A stretch of DNA of 64,000 nt from contig JANBQC010000009.1 in the NCBI GenBank assembly GCA_027576995.1, positions 84,462-148,461 on the forward strand, given 5' to 3'. The notes beneath the pieces are model-generated. The model did not search any database, was not told the origin of the DNA, and worked only from the letters and a program-made list of their open reading frames with translations. The translations under genes were made by a program, and so were the position numbers. Below, piece after piece: positions 11,401 to 23,449 of this stretch (position 1 is its first letter; every line of letters begins with the position of its first letter). The DNA comes from Dimargaris cristalligena. Its lineage: Eukaryota; Kickxellomycota; Dimargaritomycetes; Dimargaritales; Dimargaritaceae.

Positions 11401-12452
11401 TTGCCATCGGGGATGGTGCCAACGACGTGTCCATGATCCAGGCCGCCCACGTTGGCGTGGGTATCAACGGGATGGAGGGTCTGCAAGCAGCCCGGTCGGC
11501 CGATTTCGCCATCTCCCAGTTCCGGTTTTTACGCAAACTCCTGCTAGTGCATGGGGCCTGGAGCTACCACCGCCTCAGCAAACTGATTCTGTACTCGTTC
11601 TACAAGAATATCACGCTGTACATGACCCAGTTTTGGTTCGCTTTCTTCAACTCCTTTTCCGGTCAGACCATCTACGAGTCGTGGTCCATCACCTTCTTTA
11701 GCGTGATTTTCGCGGTAATGCCTCCGTTTGCCATTGGTGTGTTTGACCAGTTTTTGAGCGCGCGTATGTTAGACCGGTACCCCGAAATGTACAAGATGGG
11801 TCAGAGGGGGGAATTCTTTAACGTCCGTGCCTTCTGGGGGTCAACGATTAACGCCTTCTTCCACTCCCTGATCCTCTATTTCGGCTGTATGGCGGCCTAC
11901 TACGGCGAATGGCTCCTACCGCAGGGGTATTCTTCGGGGCAGTGGCTCTTTGGTGCGACTCTGTACACTTGTGTATTAGCCACGGTCCTGCTCAAGGCCG
12001 CGCTGCTCACCAACACCTGGACCAAGTATACCTATGCCGCCATTCCTGGCTCAATGGTTCTGTGGCTGGTATTTTTGCCCATTTACGCGTCGGTGGCGCC
12101 CAAGGCCAACGTCTCGCCTGAGTACGACGGTATCGTGCCTCGTATGTACGGATCGGCTGGTTTCTGGTTCGCGACCCTCTTCTTGCCGGTGGTGGCCCTG
12201 CTCAAGGACTACACGTGGAAGTACTGCAAACGCATGTACTTTACCCGGGCCTACCACATTGTGCAGGAAATCCAGAAATTCAATATTCCCGATTACCGTC
12301 CCCGTATGGAACGGTTCCGTAAGGCCGTCCATAAGGTGCGCATGATTCAGCGGCTTCGGCGGACCCGTGGTTATGCTTTCTCGCAGAACGAGTCGGGTCA
12401 GGCTAAACTGATTCGGTCGTATGATACTACCCGGAGAAAGCCGCTGGGTTAA
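8454..12452 (+). CDS. P4-ATPase phospholipid flippase (Drs2-like), apparent GTG start
   Basis: About 1332 residues, intronless as read. P4-ATPases move aminophospholipids to the cytosolic leaflet of Golgi, endosome and plasma membranes, usually with a Cdc50-type partner. Visible hallmarks: TM1 region with CIQQIDGVSPT (about residue 262-275), actuator motif DGET at 369-372, TM4 motif PISL in NLIPISLIVTMEMV (about 542), phosphorylation motif DKTGT with Asp594, nucleotide-binding and hinge segments, GDGANDVSM at about 985, and a six-helix C-terminal block. A Ser/Pro-rich acidic N-terminal tail of about 190 residues and a basic C-tail are cytosolic. The N-terminal frame is closed upstream by TAA at 8439-8441 with no ATG. 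The codon in ideal context (gccaccGTGG) is GTG at 8454, and the first in-frame ATG is residue 81 (8694). Options are near-cognate initiation, a sequence error, or an upstream spliced exon. By overall resemblance it belongs with the Drs2 class, not Neo1 or Dnf, but this is not proven. Confidence 0.93.
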   Translation: MDPHNPNRGRSPPDGSRRYLRTDADLIDISPSRTSFDPHADFPEYPPASSNSFPLNSAHANSGASRHHLRPLTHDSHEFDMEFPSSNSAYQNMGNIRQSVRLDSPDDRFLGGEGAHDSYQFDDYPPPRAPYGQRQFADSSGTFDSAGDTYKPTGYPGDPDSTLTGTSPHATSPLESHPALPDGQPLGRRISRRLPKMTGLPNVLNSNDKNETFRIIHINNAELNAPSKFIHNRISTAKYNVATFLPKFLFEQFSKYANIFFLFTSCIQQIDGVSPTSRYTTLGPLLVVLLATAFKELLEDFKRHKSDSDVNKSHTKVLVGNAFEERAWNAIKVGDIVRIESSEPLPADVIVLSSSEPEGMCYIETSNLDGETNLKVKQALSETAKLLTPAEIAQLTGYVKSEKPNDSLYTYEGTMVSHDGPVGNKELSLDPTQVLLRGAVLRNTNWIYALVVFTGHETKLMRNASATPIKRTSVEKMTNIQILFLFGILMTLAIACALGNAILESRNFDQYWYLSISRSEIWTNFGLNILTFIILFNNLIPISLIVTMEMVKFQQASLINNDLDMYSEDSDTPALCRTSSLVEELGQIEYIFSDKTGTLTCNVMEFRQCSIAGIQYSDSVEPGNRGRIVDGEPVGLFTFSQMQEHLLNDTHQSKTEIHEFIALLATCHTVIPERSEEKPDQIEYQASSPDEGALVKGAAVMDYKFHTRKPRSITIDIHGQPFVYEVLNINEFNSTRKRMSALLRCPDGKIRLYCKGADTVIYERLAENNPYSQITLGHLEDYATEGLRTLCLAMREIPDHEYETWSQIYTKASTTVNNRGQELDKAAELIEKDLFLLGATAIEDKLQEGVPATIFTLAQAGIKIWVLTGDRQETAINIGYSCKLIQEDFSLIICNEESHWATQEFLEKKLRAIKEGKNTNIDFESLALIIDGKTLEFALQPDLELIFLEIATMCKAVICCRVSPLQKALVVKLVKRRLKAILLAIGDGANDVSMIQAAHVGVGINGMEGLQAARSADFAISQFRFLRKLLLVHGAWSYHRLSKLILYSFYKNITLYMTQFWFAFFNSFSGQTIYESWSITFFSVIFAVMPPFAIGVFDQFLSARMLDRYPEMYKMGQRGEFFNVRAFWGSTINAFFHSLILYFGCMAAYYGEWLLPQGYSSGQWLFGATLYTCVLATVLLKAALLTNTWTKYTYAAIPGSMVLWLVFLPIYASVAPKANVSPEYDGIVPRMYGSAGFWFATLFLPVVALLKDYTWKYCKRMYFTRAYHIVQEIQKFNIPDYRPRMERFRKAVHKVRMIQRLRRTRGYAFSQNESGQAKLIRSYDTTRRKPLG

Positions 12453-15400
12453 TTTACCTAAGCCATCATTTTACCCTTGGTGTGTTGGGCTGGAGAGCGT
12501 TCGGGCCGCTAAAATAGAGGGGGGTATCCCACCTCACTACCCTCCTTTTTTATTTTATTATTCGGATTTTATTTTTAACATCCTCTCCCTTGGCCTGTTT
12601 GATTTAGCCCTTCTATATATGGGTGAACTTCAACCCAACTGTATAAGATTTTACACAACATGTGTATAGGATAATATGTGGGAGAATAACTTTTGACCAG
12701 TAATATTTACCTCATCAAATGGATTATTCGTTATACAGCCTGGATGAACTTCTGCCATATTATACATATTTTACTTTCTATTATACATTATATATATATA
12801 TATATATATGTTTCAATATATATACGCCGGCGTGCAATTCTGTGTTTTTGTATAGTATTTGAACCTTTTCTGTCTTTTCGTACTCCCCTGCCTTTTTCCA
12901 CCTAATTATATAGTCAGTTGTTATTATCCTGAAACTCACTACTTGCTTTATACAATTTAAACTAACCCCAACCGATAGGTTTATTCGAATTGACTGACGT
13001 AGTTCCATCCCCTTAGTCTTTATTTTTTTTTCTAGACCAATTTGGTTAGTTAGTTGATGAATTAAAATGTACCCACCCTCATTCCCTCCCGTAACTTGAT
13101 GGTAAATGCGTATTTGAATGTTCAAAGACATAGTGGTGGCATACTGTGGATAATTGGCGGTGTCCCGTTGAATTATAACTATTTTAGCAGTCACTTTTAG
13201 CCATAGTCTTATGTGGTATAATAGAGGGGATACCATGTTCAGTAATGCCAGCTGCATTCATCATCAAGCTATTCTGTATATACATGAATTACACTTATAT
13301 ATACGTCAACTAAAACGAATTCACAGACGAATGGCTGGGTCTCTCCCAGTACTGTCAGCATTCGTTCTCCGCCGTCTCGCTGTCGCTGTTCTCCTACCTG
13401 TCCGCATGCCAACTAGTTCTATTGGCTAAATATTTAGCGTGGCTTCTTGGCTTCTTGACCATTGGTCCCTTGAATATCTCGGTCCCATTCGACATTTTTG
13501 TGGCTGTTAATTTAAAGGCCGAATATTTTAGCATGGGGTTCATGAAGTCGAATAGACTAAATACTCTTAGTAGGTTCATTTGGTTACCGATCCCCTTAAT
13601 TACTCACTTGGATTATAGGCCACTTTGGACCTAGGGTTAAACCCCCCTGTATAGACATCTGCAGAGCAAATTCCCAAAGTATACTTCAGTAATACAGCTG
13701 AGCTGGGTTGTCTCCGTTATGGCCATGATCATGACTATGTAGATGGTGAATTAATGGCACCGGTTGACTGGGGTGAAATTATAGAGGGCTTCTAGGGCCA
13801 CTAAGGGATACCTGTCACTTATATCCGGTCCCCTATGGTCATGTGCTAATATCGATACGGTCTGCTCAACCAGTTATATTTGGCGGGCCCCCGATACTTC
13901 CTTTTCTATTGTGGTGGGCACCACCAGTGCAAATGGAATGTACATATGTGGAAAGAAAAGCCAGCGGCGGACCAAGACTTGGTAAATAAAGACCGTGGTG
14001 ATCATATCGCACCTCTAGTACACCACTAATTTGACGGGGGCGGCAGAAAATTCGCAGTCAATGTCCGAATGTTCACGATATGAAGCTCATAAAGACCACT
14101 CGATTGAATCGGCCTAGCCAAAGGGTTTTCCATGAGGATCGCGGTAGTTGATTTTCCCAAGCGGCTAAGTTATACGATGAGTATAAGTGTAGCCCCCCCC
14201 CCACATGAGTCCGTCCGTAGCCCAAATGTGGTCTATTACAATGGCCGATGATCTTCGCAGTTCAGCACATTGTAGGCTTGGCAATTAATGACGAACGATG
14301 GGTGCTTGATAAAGACTAGGGATTTACTGGGCTCATTGAGGACATGGCACTGACACTTCTCTGCACTATTTTGTTAAACCCGCATAGAATAGTTGGGAGG
14401 AAGAAGATCTCTCCGCTGCCTCTAGCCGGCCAAATAATACTGCCCATGAGCTACATAGGTGTGCACGCTACGAATATCTAGAATGTGAACTAAAACACGG
14501 GAAAATGCACCAATTTATCGTGAAGTCTTCATTTTATATGATCAATCTGGCCCCCTTCAGCGTCATCATGTTCAACATCCTACTATTCTGTTTACTCTAT
14601 TTATTCCCTCCATTTTATTTCCACCGTCGTAACCAAGTCAATTGAATTGTCGCGTCCCGTTCTGCCATTTCCCTCCTACACTGGTTCATCACTTTAAAAT
14701 GCGGCTTACCTCAAAAAGGCTTTCCGTAAATCCCCTAAACTGAGCCCGTCTCTTCTTTCAAAGTGCTACCTCCCAGGTCATTCAAAGCGTTACCTCCTAG
14801 GCCCTTTCCCAAGCCTTCTCGCGAGCCTAATGAAAGATTTCCCAACAAGCATGATCCCAATCGGCCGAACGCAACCCCCCCTCAGAATCCCAATTTTTTG
14901 ACCGTTCCTTAACCTCGCTATAGATGGCCCGAGCATCCTTAAAAGGCTTAAGAATTGCGACTGACCGGCCGGCTGCTTTTTTTGTTTTCCCCTTGTTGCA
15001 CTCCCTTCTTTTCTTACTTGGAAGAAATATTCCATGATTGGTATATTTGCCTGGTTTGATTATATGACACTTGCATTTATTTTCAGTGTACCATCACGTC
15101 TACCGCAAATAAAACCCCTTAAAAACTCTCATAACCATAATAGCCCCGAGATACCCTCGATCTGCCTTAAAAGAGCAATGATTAGAGTCAGCTCAGTTGT
15201 AGACCAGTCTATGTTTTTACTACCCAATGCTCACAAATAGCCGAAGGGGTTACCTACGTACTATATTCACCTGAGTTCAACTGTAATTCTATAATGTGTA
15301 TACTTGACCTCCAAAGGGAAGCCGTTAGATTATGTCCCTGGAGTAGTAGCTTCCTCAACAAACCCAGCACAGTGAGCGTATTTGGCCTTATAATAGTGCA

Positions 15401-15591
15401 TATCTTACTATTAATTACGGGGCTGCCTGCTTTAGGCAACGAATATGTATAAAAAAAAAAACAATGCTAGGCGTATTTGGAATAGGCTTAAAGCCCCTAC
15501 CTGCGGAGAATAAAAAGTGGGATAGGAGGCGGCACATATGGCTCGACTATTCGCTTCCCAAACACCGAGGGCTAAATTGGCCGTGTTGGAG
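12453..15591. other. Intergenic region with one 138-bp TIR element
   Basis: No supported gene in 3.1 kb. It contains the TIR element at 12620-12757 and a (TA)n tract at about 12788-12810. The rest shows no recognisable coding, RNA or repeat feature. Confidence 0.5.
12620..12757 (-). mobile_element. 138-bp TIR element (MITE-like), copy A
   Basis: Begins TGGGTGAACTTCAACCC and ends in the inverted form (reverse complement TGGCAGAAGTTCATCC); 20 of the first 27 positions match between the two ends. It is flanked by TA on both sides (12618-12619 and 12758-12759). It is the reverse complement of copies B and C and parallel to copy D. It lies 168 bases downstream of the flippase stop codon. No coding capacity. 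Exact length and TA flanks suggest a non-autonomous element moved by a Tc1/mariner- or pogo-type transposase. Confidence 0.8.
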
Positions 15592-16233
15592 TTACACGGA
15601 GTAGGGTGGTGGTCCATCTAGATAGGGTCTCTTTTCGCCATGGGAATTCACCACCACGGCGGCGGGGGGATGGGTCGGCATGGTCATGGGGTAATCCGGA
15701 CGGGTAGTGTACTCTAAAGCCACGGGTTGGGCGTCCAAACCACAGGTGTAGGCGGGGGTGCGTTGCCGGCGGAGGGCCACGGCAAGGACAAGAATATAAA
15801 TCAAAAAGCCCACTATTACGACTTGGCCTAGAATGAATAGAGTGATGACCACGTTAAACCGCTTTCCACACGCGGAGCCTGCTATCAGCCACCTATACGT
15901 GTGTAGGACCATATGGCAAACTGATCGCGCACCTTGGTGGTGAAATACTTGGCTTAGTATAATAGCGATAGAGGACAGGGTGGCAATAATCTCGAGAACT
16001 AAATAGACGATGAATAGGGTGACGAGCAAAGTACTCGACCGACGAGCCCCGAAATAGCCGCAGATGCATAGCCCCGTGGCTACTGCACATAAGACCAGGT
16101 GGGGTACATTGCACTGTAAAGAATAGCGTAGGGTACTCAAAAAATTGCCAATGGCGAATATGAGGGCGACGAATTTGATCGTCGAACGGATGTCTAAAAT
16201 TCCCATGAATCGATGGGTGGTTGGGGGAATCAT
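15592..16233 (-). CDS. Four-helix membrane protein with C-terminal PPPY motif
   Basis: 213 residues; the start ATG reads from 16233 and the stop is TAA at 15594-15592. Four hydrophobic segments lie at about residues 19-36, 45-62, 68-93 and 125-152. A soluble loop between TM3 and TM4 carries two cysteines (VCHMVL and GSACGK). The tail of about 60 residues is polar and ends GPPPYSV. PPxY motifs bind WW domains, including those of Rsp5/Nedd4 ubiquitin ligases, so regulated endocytosis or sorting is plausible by inference. The topology resembles MARVEL/tetraspan-type proteins but I recognise no family signature. It is isolated between long intergenic regions. Confidence 0.8.
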   Translation of the reverse strand: MIPPTTHRFMGILDIRSTIKFVALIFAIGNFLSTLRYSLQCNVPHLVLCAVATGLCICGYFGARRSSTLLVTLFIVYLVLEIIATLSSIAIILSQVFHHQGARSVCHMVLHTYRWLIAGSACGKRFNVVITLFILGQVVIVGFLIYILVLAVALRRQRTPAYTCGLDAQPVALEYTTRPDYPMTMPTHPPAAVVVNSHGEKRPYLDGPPPYSV

Positions 16234-18203
16234 AATTACTGGTTTAGTTTGCAGAGCATGAGGCGGTAGAAGAGGGTGGATATTTAAAAGTCTATGTAAT
16301 CCAGCTTCCTGAAGATATTAGGATGGGGTTGGGTCGGGAAATGATAAACGAGTCGAGAGGACCTGAACTAGAATACTTTAATAAAATAGGTGCTCAAATA
16401 ACTATAGAATATCCAAAGAAATGGTGAAAGTACAATACCAGGGGGCTAGGCCCCCTAGTTTTTATATATTTATACCATATTATATAGGCGGCCATATAGC
16501 CATGGCTCCTCGATAGCAACGGCGCATCATCGCCATATTTTTAGAAGGCTATATTAAACGGATGGAGTGGATACTCAAAGCCATTTCCCCGCTCATTTTT
16601 TTTCTTAATAGGAGGAAGCGGAGGTGGGGTGACCGGTAGGTCGAAAGATCCAACATTAAGGAATATTCGGAGGAGGACTAGAACTGGTACAATGGCCCGA
16701 AAATGAAACGGTTGAACGGCAGGCTGACCAATCAAGAGGTTTCGCTAAGTGCGTGTCCCACCGGGCCAGAGGGGACACCCTACCTTTAGTAACGGTCCAA
16801 GGAAGACAGCAGGGGGATGCTAGTGGGGGGACAGGGTGTTGCACATTAGGGCCACAGCTAGTTACAACTGGGCGCCTCTTTCCCATTATCGACGCCAATC
16901 CTCCTGGCTTTTATCCCGATGGGAACGTGGGGGAAGTGGTGGTCATTATAAGGGATACCCTATTTTCAGTATTATAAAATAAGGCGGCTCGATGGATGGT
17001 AACAAGGGGTGAGTTGGGTGGGCATTGGCTCGGTTGGTGCGACCTTACGGTGTGATCTACCCCTCGGCGCCAAGGCCGGCCCTCCCAACAAACGGGCGTT
17101 TGGAAGGGTAGGAAGTGTAAACGGTGACGGGGCCGGATTAGCTCGTGGTTTAGTTTCAGCAAAAAGGCCGTACTTTTTATTTGATTATTGCAATAGCGGG
17201 TCTTTTTGTTGGTCAGTTGGGCGAAAAAATCACTCCCAGCGGGGGCCCAGGCACTCGCAAAGCGGCTTGGCTATATGTGTATATACCAGGTTTGTCCTAC
17301 CAAGGAGCGTAGTATGAATTAGGAAAAGTCGCCAATATGGCTTGCTGACCTGTGTTGTCTGAAGGTGACAACGGGACATATCTGTTTTCAACCGGAAAGA
17401 TGTAGAATGCGCCCAGCGAATGCTTAATAATTCCCTCACTTGGGTCGCATTGCTTCTACGACTGGGTAAGGCATATACTGTCAATCGAACTGAATAAGAA
17501 TACCAGCGGCTGAGGTTAGTCACTGAGGGGGCCCACAGCACGTCATCCCAGACTGATGGGGCTGGCGACCGGATTCGTCAAAGGGCAGTCACATTTTCCA
17601 CGATCTGCTGATGCATGCTCCGACAGTGGCGGATTCGGTTGTATGAGCCACTCACTTTAATTAGGATGTTTCCCACCAAGGAGTAGAGGCATAGGCGGAG
17701 CGCCAATCCTTCTGGTGCATAATAGAGCCTTCACCATGGAGGAACCGTGGGGTGCTAGTACTCCTAGCCATCACTTTATGGGGCTCTGCAGCCAGATACA
17801 AAATAAATGGCAATGCGAACTTGTCCCTGGTTTCAGGATGCCTGGTGTAAATACTATCGGTCGGCATTTGTAGCCCAGACACGTAGATTTTCAATATAAT
17901 GGGCTCGGTGGTGGTCACCGACTATTATTTTTTCAACCTGGGGCGGCTGATGAAAGACTTATAATTCCTCCTCCTCTGCTGACGATATCCGTCGCCGGTG
18001 GCATGTGATGGGTATAAAGGAAACTACAAGGAAATGACGTTGAGGTATATAAATACTCCCATGACGGGTGAATTGATTCATTTGCTGGGAGTGATTAGGA
18101 GGGAAGGATTGGCTATCGGATAATCCCGGGGACGTTTGATTGGCCTAGGCAGATAACCAACCAACCCAGCCCAGCCCAGAGTGACTTGGGAATGCGAAGC
18201 ACA

Positions 18204-18341
18204 TGGGAGTAGTTCAACAAGGCTGTATAACGAAAAACCCATTTGATGAGGCAAATACTACTAGTTGAAAATAAACATCCCACTGATTTTCCCATACACA
18301 TATCAGTTAAACCCTTATACAACCAAGCTGAACTTCACCCA
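18204..18341 (+). mobile_element. 138-bp TIR element (MITE-like), copy B
   Basis: Starts TGGGAGTAGTTCAACAAGG and ends CTGAACTTCACCCA. The internal block GGCTGTATAACG plus CATTTGATGAGGCAAATA is shared with the other copies. Its length is exactly 138 bp. The flanking dinucleotide is CA on both sides, not TA as in copies A, C and D. Confidence 0.8.
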
Positions 18342-19148
18342 CATACCATGTGTTGGTGCTGGTCTTTCGTATTGCCTGAATACTACTTAAATTGGCTTAT
18401 GAGCTGACCCACCAAATAAACAGGATTATAAAGGTGGGAGGGGGCAACGCTAGCACTCCGAACCTATACAGTGCGAGTTATATATAGCTCCATTGTATTT
18501 CAATTTTATCGAACCAGCAGAAGGGCAATACTGGCGGGGAATATTGCGCGACTTGCATTCTTGCATTAACTGACTGAATAGACCGCTGTTTATAACCCAA
18601 GGGAAAGGGCTCCATTACACTACCACTCCCGATTCATTAGCACGTGTCAGTGCTGAATTAGTCAAATACTAAGGGGGGGCTCTGCAAGGGATGCATAGGC
18701 CGGAAAAGGTTGAGACGCAGTAGAGGAATCAGGCTGATAAATAGCCATTGCTGCTGGAAACTACGGAGTGGTAAATAAATAGTCCTGTAGCGAAAGCTAG
18801 TCCAGCCTATATAGCAACGATGACTGTTGCGTATGGGACAGCAGAAAGGCAGGGCAAGAGGGATAGCCACTTAGAACAAATGTGATCATGTGCCAACGGC
18901 GAATCCGCTCGTTATTTGTGTCCGCTACTGACTCACCCCTGCCTGGTCCACTACTCTAACTCGCTGTTCGACGTCACGGCCAAAGATATACAGGAAAAGA
19001 TAAGTGGTTTTGGCGCGTGCCTCTCTCTCTCTCTTTACCACCCATCTGTTCCCTCGCCGTGACTTCTATCTATCTACCCTGGCGAGTGCATTCATCCTCC
19101 TCTTTGGGTTATTATACCTCTCCCTCCCCCATTGTATACCGTGTGATC

Positions 19149-19156
19149 TATAAATA
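19149..19156 (+). promoter_or_regulatory. Candidate TATA box of malate synthase
   Basis: TATAAATA lies about 220 bases upstream of the malate synthase ATG, followed by a C/T-rich leader. Assignment rests on sequence and position only. Confidence 0.4.
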
Positions 19157-19373
19157 CATGCGCGTATAATATCCTTTTTATCTATCTATCTATATATATA
19201 TCCTCCGCCCCCATGCCCTCTTTCCCCGAGTCCTCTACTTAATCCGAGTGCTTGTCTCTAGATTTTTATTCCACCCCACTTACAGCAGTTCCGTGTCGCT
19301 CTAGTTTAACTCTCCTCTCCATACCATTCTGCTTCATCGCCTTTCTTCACCCGCTACTACCTTAGTTTAAACC

Positions 19374-21008
19374 ATGTCTCCTTCTACTCCCCAAGGCGTC
19401 TCTGTTCTCGGCGACGTGACTCGGGCCCAGGCCACTATCCTGTCCCCCGAGGCTCTGGCCTTCGTGGCCGCTCTTCACCGTGCCTTCGACCCCACCCGCA
19501 AACAGCTGTTGGCCCGTCGCGATGTGCGCCAGGAGCAAATTAACCAGGGCATCCTGCCCGACTTTTTACCCGAAACCGCCCACATCCGTGCCAACGATAC
19601 CTGGCGCGCCGCCCCTCCCGCCCCCGGTCTGGTGGACCGCCGCGTCGAAATCACCGGTCCCGTTGACCGCAAAATGGTCATTAATGCCCTGAACTCGGGT
19701 GCCGCCACCTTCATGGCCGACTTTGAGGACTCCAACTCCCCGACCTGGAGTAACTGCCTGGACGGTCAGGTCAATATGCGCGACGCCGTTCACCGCCAGA
19801 TTGACTTCGTCGCCGACAACGGCAAGAAATACGCCCTGCGTACCGATGGTAAACTGGCCACCCTACTTGTGCGCCCCCGTGGGTGGCATATGGTCGAAAG
19901 ACACCTTTTGATCGACGGTCAGCCCTGCTCAGCCTCCCTGTTCGATTTTGGCCTCTACTTCTTCCACAACGCCCGCAAGTCCGTCGAAATGGGTTTCGGT
20001 CCCTACTTCTACCTACCCAAGATGGAGAGCCACCTCGAGGCCCGCCTCTGGAACGACGCCTTCAACTTGGCCCAGGACCTGCTGGCCGTACCCCGGGGTA
20101 CCATCCGCGGTACGGTGCTGATTGAAACCATCTTAGCCGCTTTCGAGATGGACGAGATCATTTATGAACTGCGCGAACATTCAAGTGGCCTCAACTGCGG
20201 TCGTTGGGACTACATCTTCTCCTTCATCAAGAAGTTCCGTTTCAACCCCCGCTTTATCTTGCCCCAGCGCGCCGACGTCACCATGTCCGTGCCTTTCATG
20301 GACGCCTACGTGCGTCTGCTGATCAAGACCTGCCATCGCCGTGGCGTCCACGCTATGGGTGGAATGGCCGCTCAGATCCCTATCAAGAACGACCCCGAGG
20401 CTAACAGCGCCGCCATGACTAAGGTGCGCGCCGATAAGCTGCGCGAAGTAAAGGCCGGTCACGACGGCACCTGGGTGGCCCACCCCGCCCTGGTCACCAT
20501 CGCCCTGGAGGTGTTCAACGAGCATATGCCCCAGCCCAATCAGCTTTACATGCGTCGGGCCGATGTTCAAGTCAGCGCCGTGGATCTGCTCAACTCCCAT
20601 GTCACCGGTGGCACTGTTACCGAGGCCGGTATCCGTACCAACCTGTCCGTTGGGCTGCTCTATATGGAGGCCTGGCTACGTGGTTCCGGATGCGTGCCCA
20701 TCCACAACCTAATGGAGGATGCCGCCACGGCCGAAATCTCCCGGTCGCAGCTCTGGCAATGGGCCTACCACCGTCACCACACTAACGACGGTACCGTCAT
20801 TACCCCCGCTTACTTGCTCAATCTGCTGGACGAAGAGACTGACAAGCTACGTCAGTCCAATGGCAACAGCGGCCAATCATACCCTAAGCTGGATCTGGCC
20901 AAGCAGATTTTTGCTGGCCAAGTCACTGGTCAAAACTATGCCGACTTTTTAACCACCCTATGCTACGATGATATTGTATCCATCCCCGCTAACAAGTCCC
21001 GCCTATAA
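19374..21008 (+). CDS. Malate synthase (glyoxylate cycle), peroxisomal
   Basis: 544 residues, intronless, the usual length for the A-type enzyme. It condenses glyoxylate with acetyl-CoA to malate, allowing growth on acetate, fatty acids or other C2 sources. The family signature [16 protein letters not shown] is present at about residues 267-283. The [12 protein letters not shown] strand and the [11 protein letters not shown] segment lie in the TIM barrel. The C-terminal active-site stretch [17 protein letters not shown] is at about 446. The protein ends in SRL, a classical type 1 peroxisomal targeting signal, so glyoxysomal/peroxisomal location is expected. The ATG at 19374 has good context (aaaccATGTC) and a TATA box sits about 220 bases upstream. 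An AATAAA signal at 21206-21211 lies about 200 bases after the stop. C-rich, biased codon choice suggests high expression. Confidence 0.97.
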   Translation: MSPSTPQGVSVLGDVTRAQATILSPEALAFVAALHRAFDPTRKQLLARRDVRQEQINQGILPDFLPETAHIRANDTWRAAPPAPGLVDRRVEITGPVDRKMVINALNSGAATFMADFEDSNSPTWSNCLDGQVNMRDAVHRQIDFVADNGKKYALRTDGKLATLLVRPRGWHMVERHLLIDGQPCSASLFDFGLYFFHNARKSVEMGFGPYFYLPKMESHLEARLWNDAFNLAQDLLAVPRGTIRGTVLIETILAAFEMDEIIYELREHSSGLNCGRWDYIFSFIKKFRFNPRFILPQRADVTMSVPFMDAYVRLLIKTCHRRGVHAMGGMAAQIPIKNDPEANSAAMTKVRADKLREVKAGHDGTWVAHPALVTIALEVFNEHMPQPNQLYMRRADVQVSAVDLLNSHVTGGTVTEAGIRTNLSVGLLYMEAWLRGSGCVPIHNLMEDAATAEISRSQLWQWAYHRHHTNDGTVITPAYLLNLLDEETDKLRQSNGNSGQSYPKLDLAKQIFAGQVTGQNYADFLTTLCYDDIVSIPANKSRL

Positions 21009-21271
21009 GTCACACACTTAGTCCAGCGGAAAATGGTAAATAGCTTCTGTATTCTCTCCCCTCTACCATTCTAACTCACAGCACACCGTGGATTCATGCT
21101 GTCTCGCCCAGACATTCATAATACATATTTTTTCAACGTGTTCCCTATTCACCTTGTCGGGTACACAGTGTCCCTTATTTATCAACAATTATCAGCTTTA
21201 CATACAATAAACCACATCCTATAAGAAACACTTATATCTGAATTTGTGATGATACCATATTGCGATTCGTC

Positions 21272-21411
21272 AGAGAGAGGCTCAGTCAGGCTATATAGCG
21301 AAAAATCCGCTTGGTAAAACCGGAACTATAGGTTTAAGATGTATGTCCCACCTACTTCCCCATACGGGCACCATTCTAGGCGCCTTATGTAGCCAATTGG
21401 GATTGCGGCCA
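21272..21411 (+). mobile_element. Decayed copy E of the 138-bp TIR element
   Basis: GGCTATATAGCGAAAAATCCG at 21289-21309 aligns with the internal block of copies B and C. Later pieces (GTTTAAGATGTAT, TTCCCCATACGGGCACCATT, GCCTTATGTAG, GCGGCCATA) align in the same order. The left end is poorly preserved. It lies about 260 bases downstream of the malate synthase stop. Confidence 0.5.
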
Positions 21412-23441
21412 TATTACCTAAAATCTTATACGGTTGGACTGAACATCGCCCTTTTACAAGACCAAGGGGGAATGCTCAATCTCGAAACAATTCCAAACAA
21501 AGCCAGCTCTCGATACCCGACGGTCCGGCTCTGCTATACCATTTGCTGATTGGTTTGTCCCCCTTGCTATCGCTACTGCTACGTGAAGCTAACCATATCG
21601 TTGGTTAGTGGGCGGGACGGATTTAATAAGACTGCCTTGCTGGACCACAAAGTTGCCCAGTCAACTGGTCTGACCACTACTCAGCCTCATTATTTTAGGC
21701 AAACCATTAGATAATCCTACTAAAAACCGAATAACTAGTACGAGGACATCTAGTGCAATGGCAACTGTACGATTTTTTACGCGCCTATATCCCTTCACAA
21801 TAATGGTCAGCAACAACAGGTTATATGGAGAATACTGGTCAGGCCATATCCCCAGAGGCATAATCAGCCTGCTTGGCACAGCCCATTCCCCCACCTGCAT
21901 AGAATCCTATACATTAGGAAACCACTTCCATGTTCTGGTTTGACTGCTGTTGCGAGTCAGTACACCTGTAAATACGCCACCGTGTTTTTGTATGTAGTAG
22001 GTTGTATCTAGTCATTTATCCTACGGCAGAACACAGTCTCTATCTAATGGGCGGGAGGGGGGTGGACTCACCGGCAACTTACGGCCACTGCATCCATGGC
22101 CCAAATCCGCCCCTGTTTAACTTGACATAGGTGCCTTAGGTAAAGTGGGCGGACTAGCCCCCCAGACTATTTCAGTGAAGGGTCTACACAATAGATTGGA
22201 GCAGGGGGGCAGTGGGATTTCCCAGTGGTAGCATACCAGGTTCCCTTTGTTAATCCTTTTGTTACTTCTCCGTCATCTAGATTATCCGATGCTGCCCTTC
22301 GCTTTTCGAGTTATTGAGAGACCAGAAAATATCAACAACGTCACATCTGGGTATTGGGCGCAATTCAGTGAATCCATTTCTTCAGCAGGGGGTTTGGAGG
22401 TGAAGGTTTACCCAAAGGATTGTAGATCCCCAGTGCTACAAAGCCCATAATAATGGCAAATGATAATCTCCAGTTGTTAATTAGATGGTGATCGAATAGG
22501 ACTCTATAGAGACCCTATTCCAACAATATACTCCCCATTACATGTCCACTTACACCCTGCAACTATCACCTGGATATCCCACAGCCCCTTTAAGCACCCC
22601 CTCCCCTCTTCTACGCACAGGCGCGTTAAGGTGAGTTGATCAGCGAGGCCCTTCAACTTTTCGGCTAATTGGCTAAATGCTGCCTATCTTGAAATCTACT
22701 GACTCCTTTCCCGCTCACTGCTGCTTCAATAGGTTAAACTGACCATACTTTACGCCGAGATTAGTCGTCTTGGTCGCAGAGGTATACCTGAGGTTAAAAG
22801 GGTCCCTTTTTACATTTTCACCCAAAAAACATAATTCCATCACTTATATACTCCACTTTATATTTCCTGAATTGCTATCCCTCTCTATTCTCGACGTCAG
22901 ACTGGGAAAAGTGGGGGTGACCTATTGGAGACGGCCGGTCAGTCTGTATAGCGTAATAGTCGGTTTTTGAGACAGCCCACGGATATCGGTTTATTTTTTC
23001 CCCAACTAGTCTCGCATACAAGCAATTTCAAGACGCCTAGAGATAAATTCAAGGTGGCCGGATGTTTGGATAGTACGGGGGACATAGGCCAATATGACCT
23101 ATCCATTATTCTACGTAAATCATGGAATGATCATCGGCACTATCCTATACGATCATGCTTTTGTATACCATACCATCGGTTGTGCAATGTCGGGCATTGT
23201 TGGGCATTCCCTCGCTCTTTCTCATGGACGGATTTGCAAGAAACGGGTTAGCGGTTGTCCATCTACAATCAACCGATTCCCCTCCTATGCAGCTTTTGTT
23301 GGGTTTACGGTGCTTTTGATGCCGCCCCTCGTCTAAATACACGGAAATGAGTACGAGTCTAGCGGGGCAAGCATAGGGAAAGGCGGAGGATACTCCATGG
23401 GTCCCAGCTACTCTCCACCTAGCTCTTACTTCGCCATGCCG

Positions 23442-23449
23442 TATAAATA
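23442..23449 (+). promoter_or_regulatory. TATA box of the small secreted protein gene
   Basis: TATAAATA, 150 bases before the ATG at 23592, with a C-rich leader between. Confidence 0.5.

Larger units (their letters stand above)
16234..19373. other. Intergenic region with one 138-bp TIR element and malate synthase promoter
   Basis: No supported gene. Contains TIR element copy B (18204-18341), short (CT)n at about 19020-19033 and TATC/TA repeats at about 19178-19201. A pyrimidine-rich leader precedes malate synthase. Confidence 0.5.
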
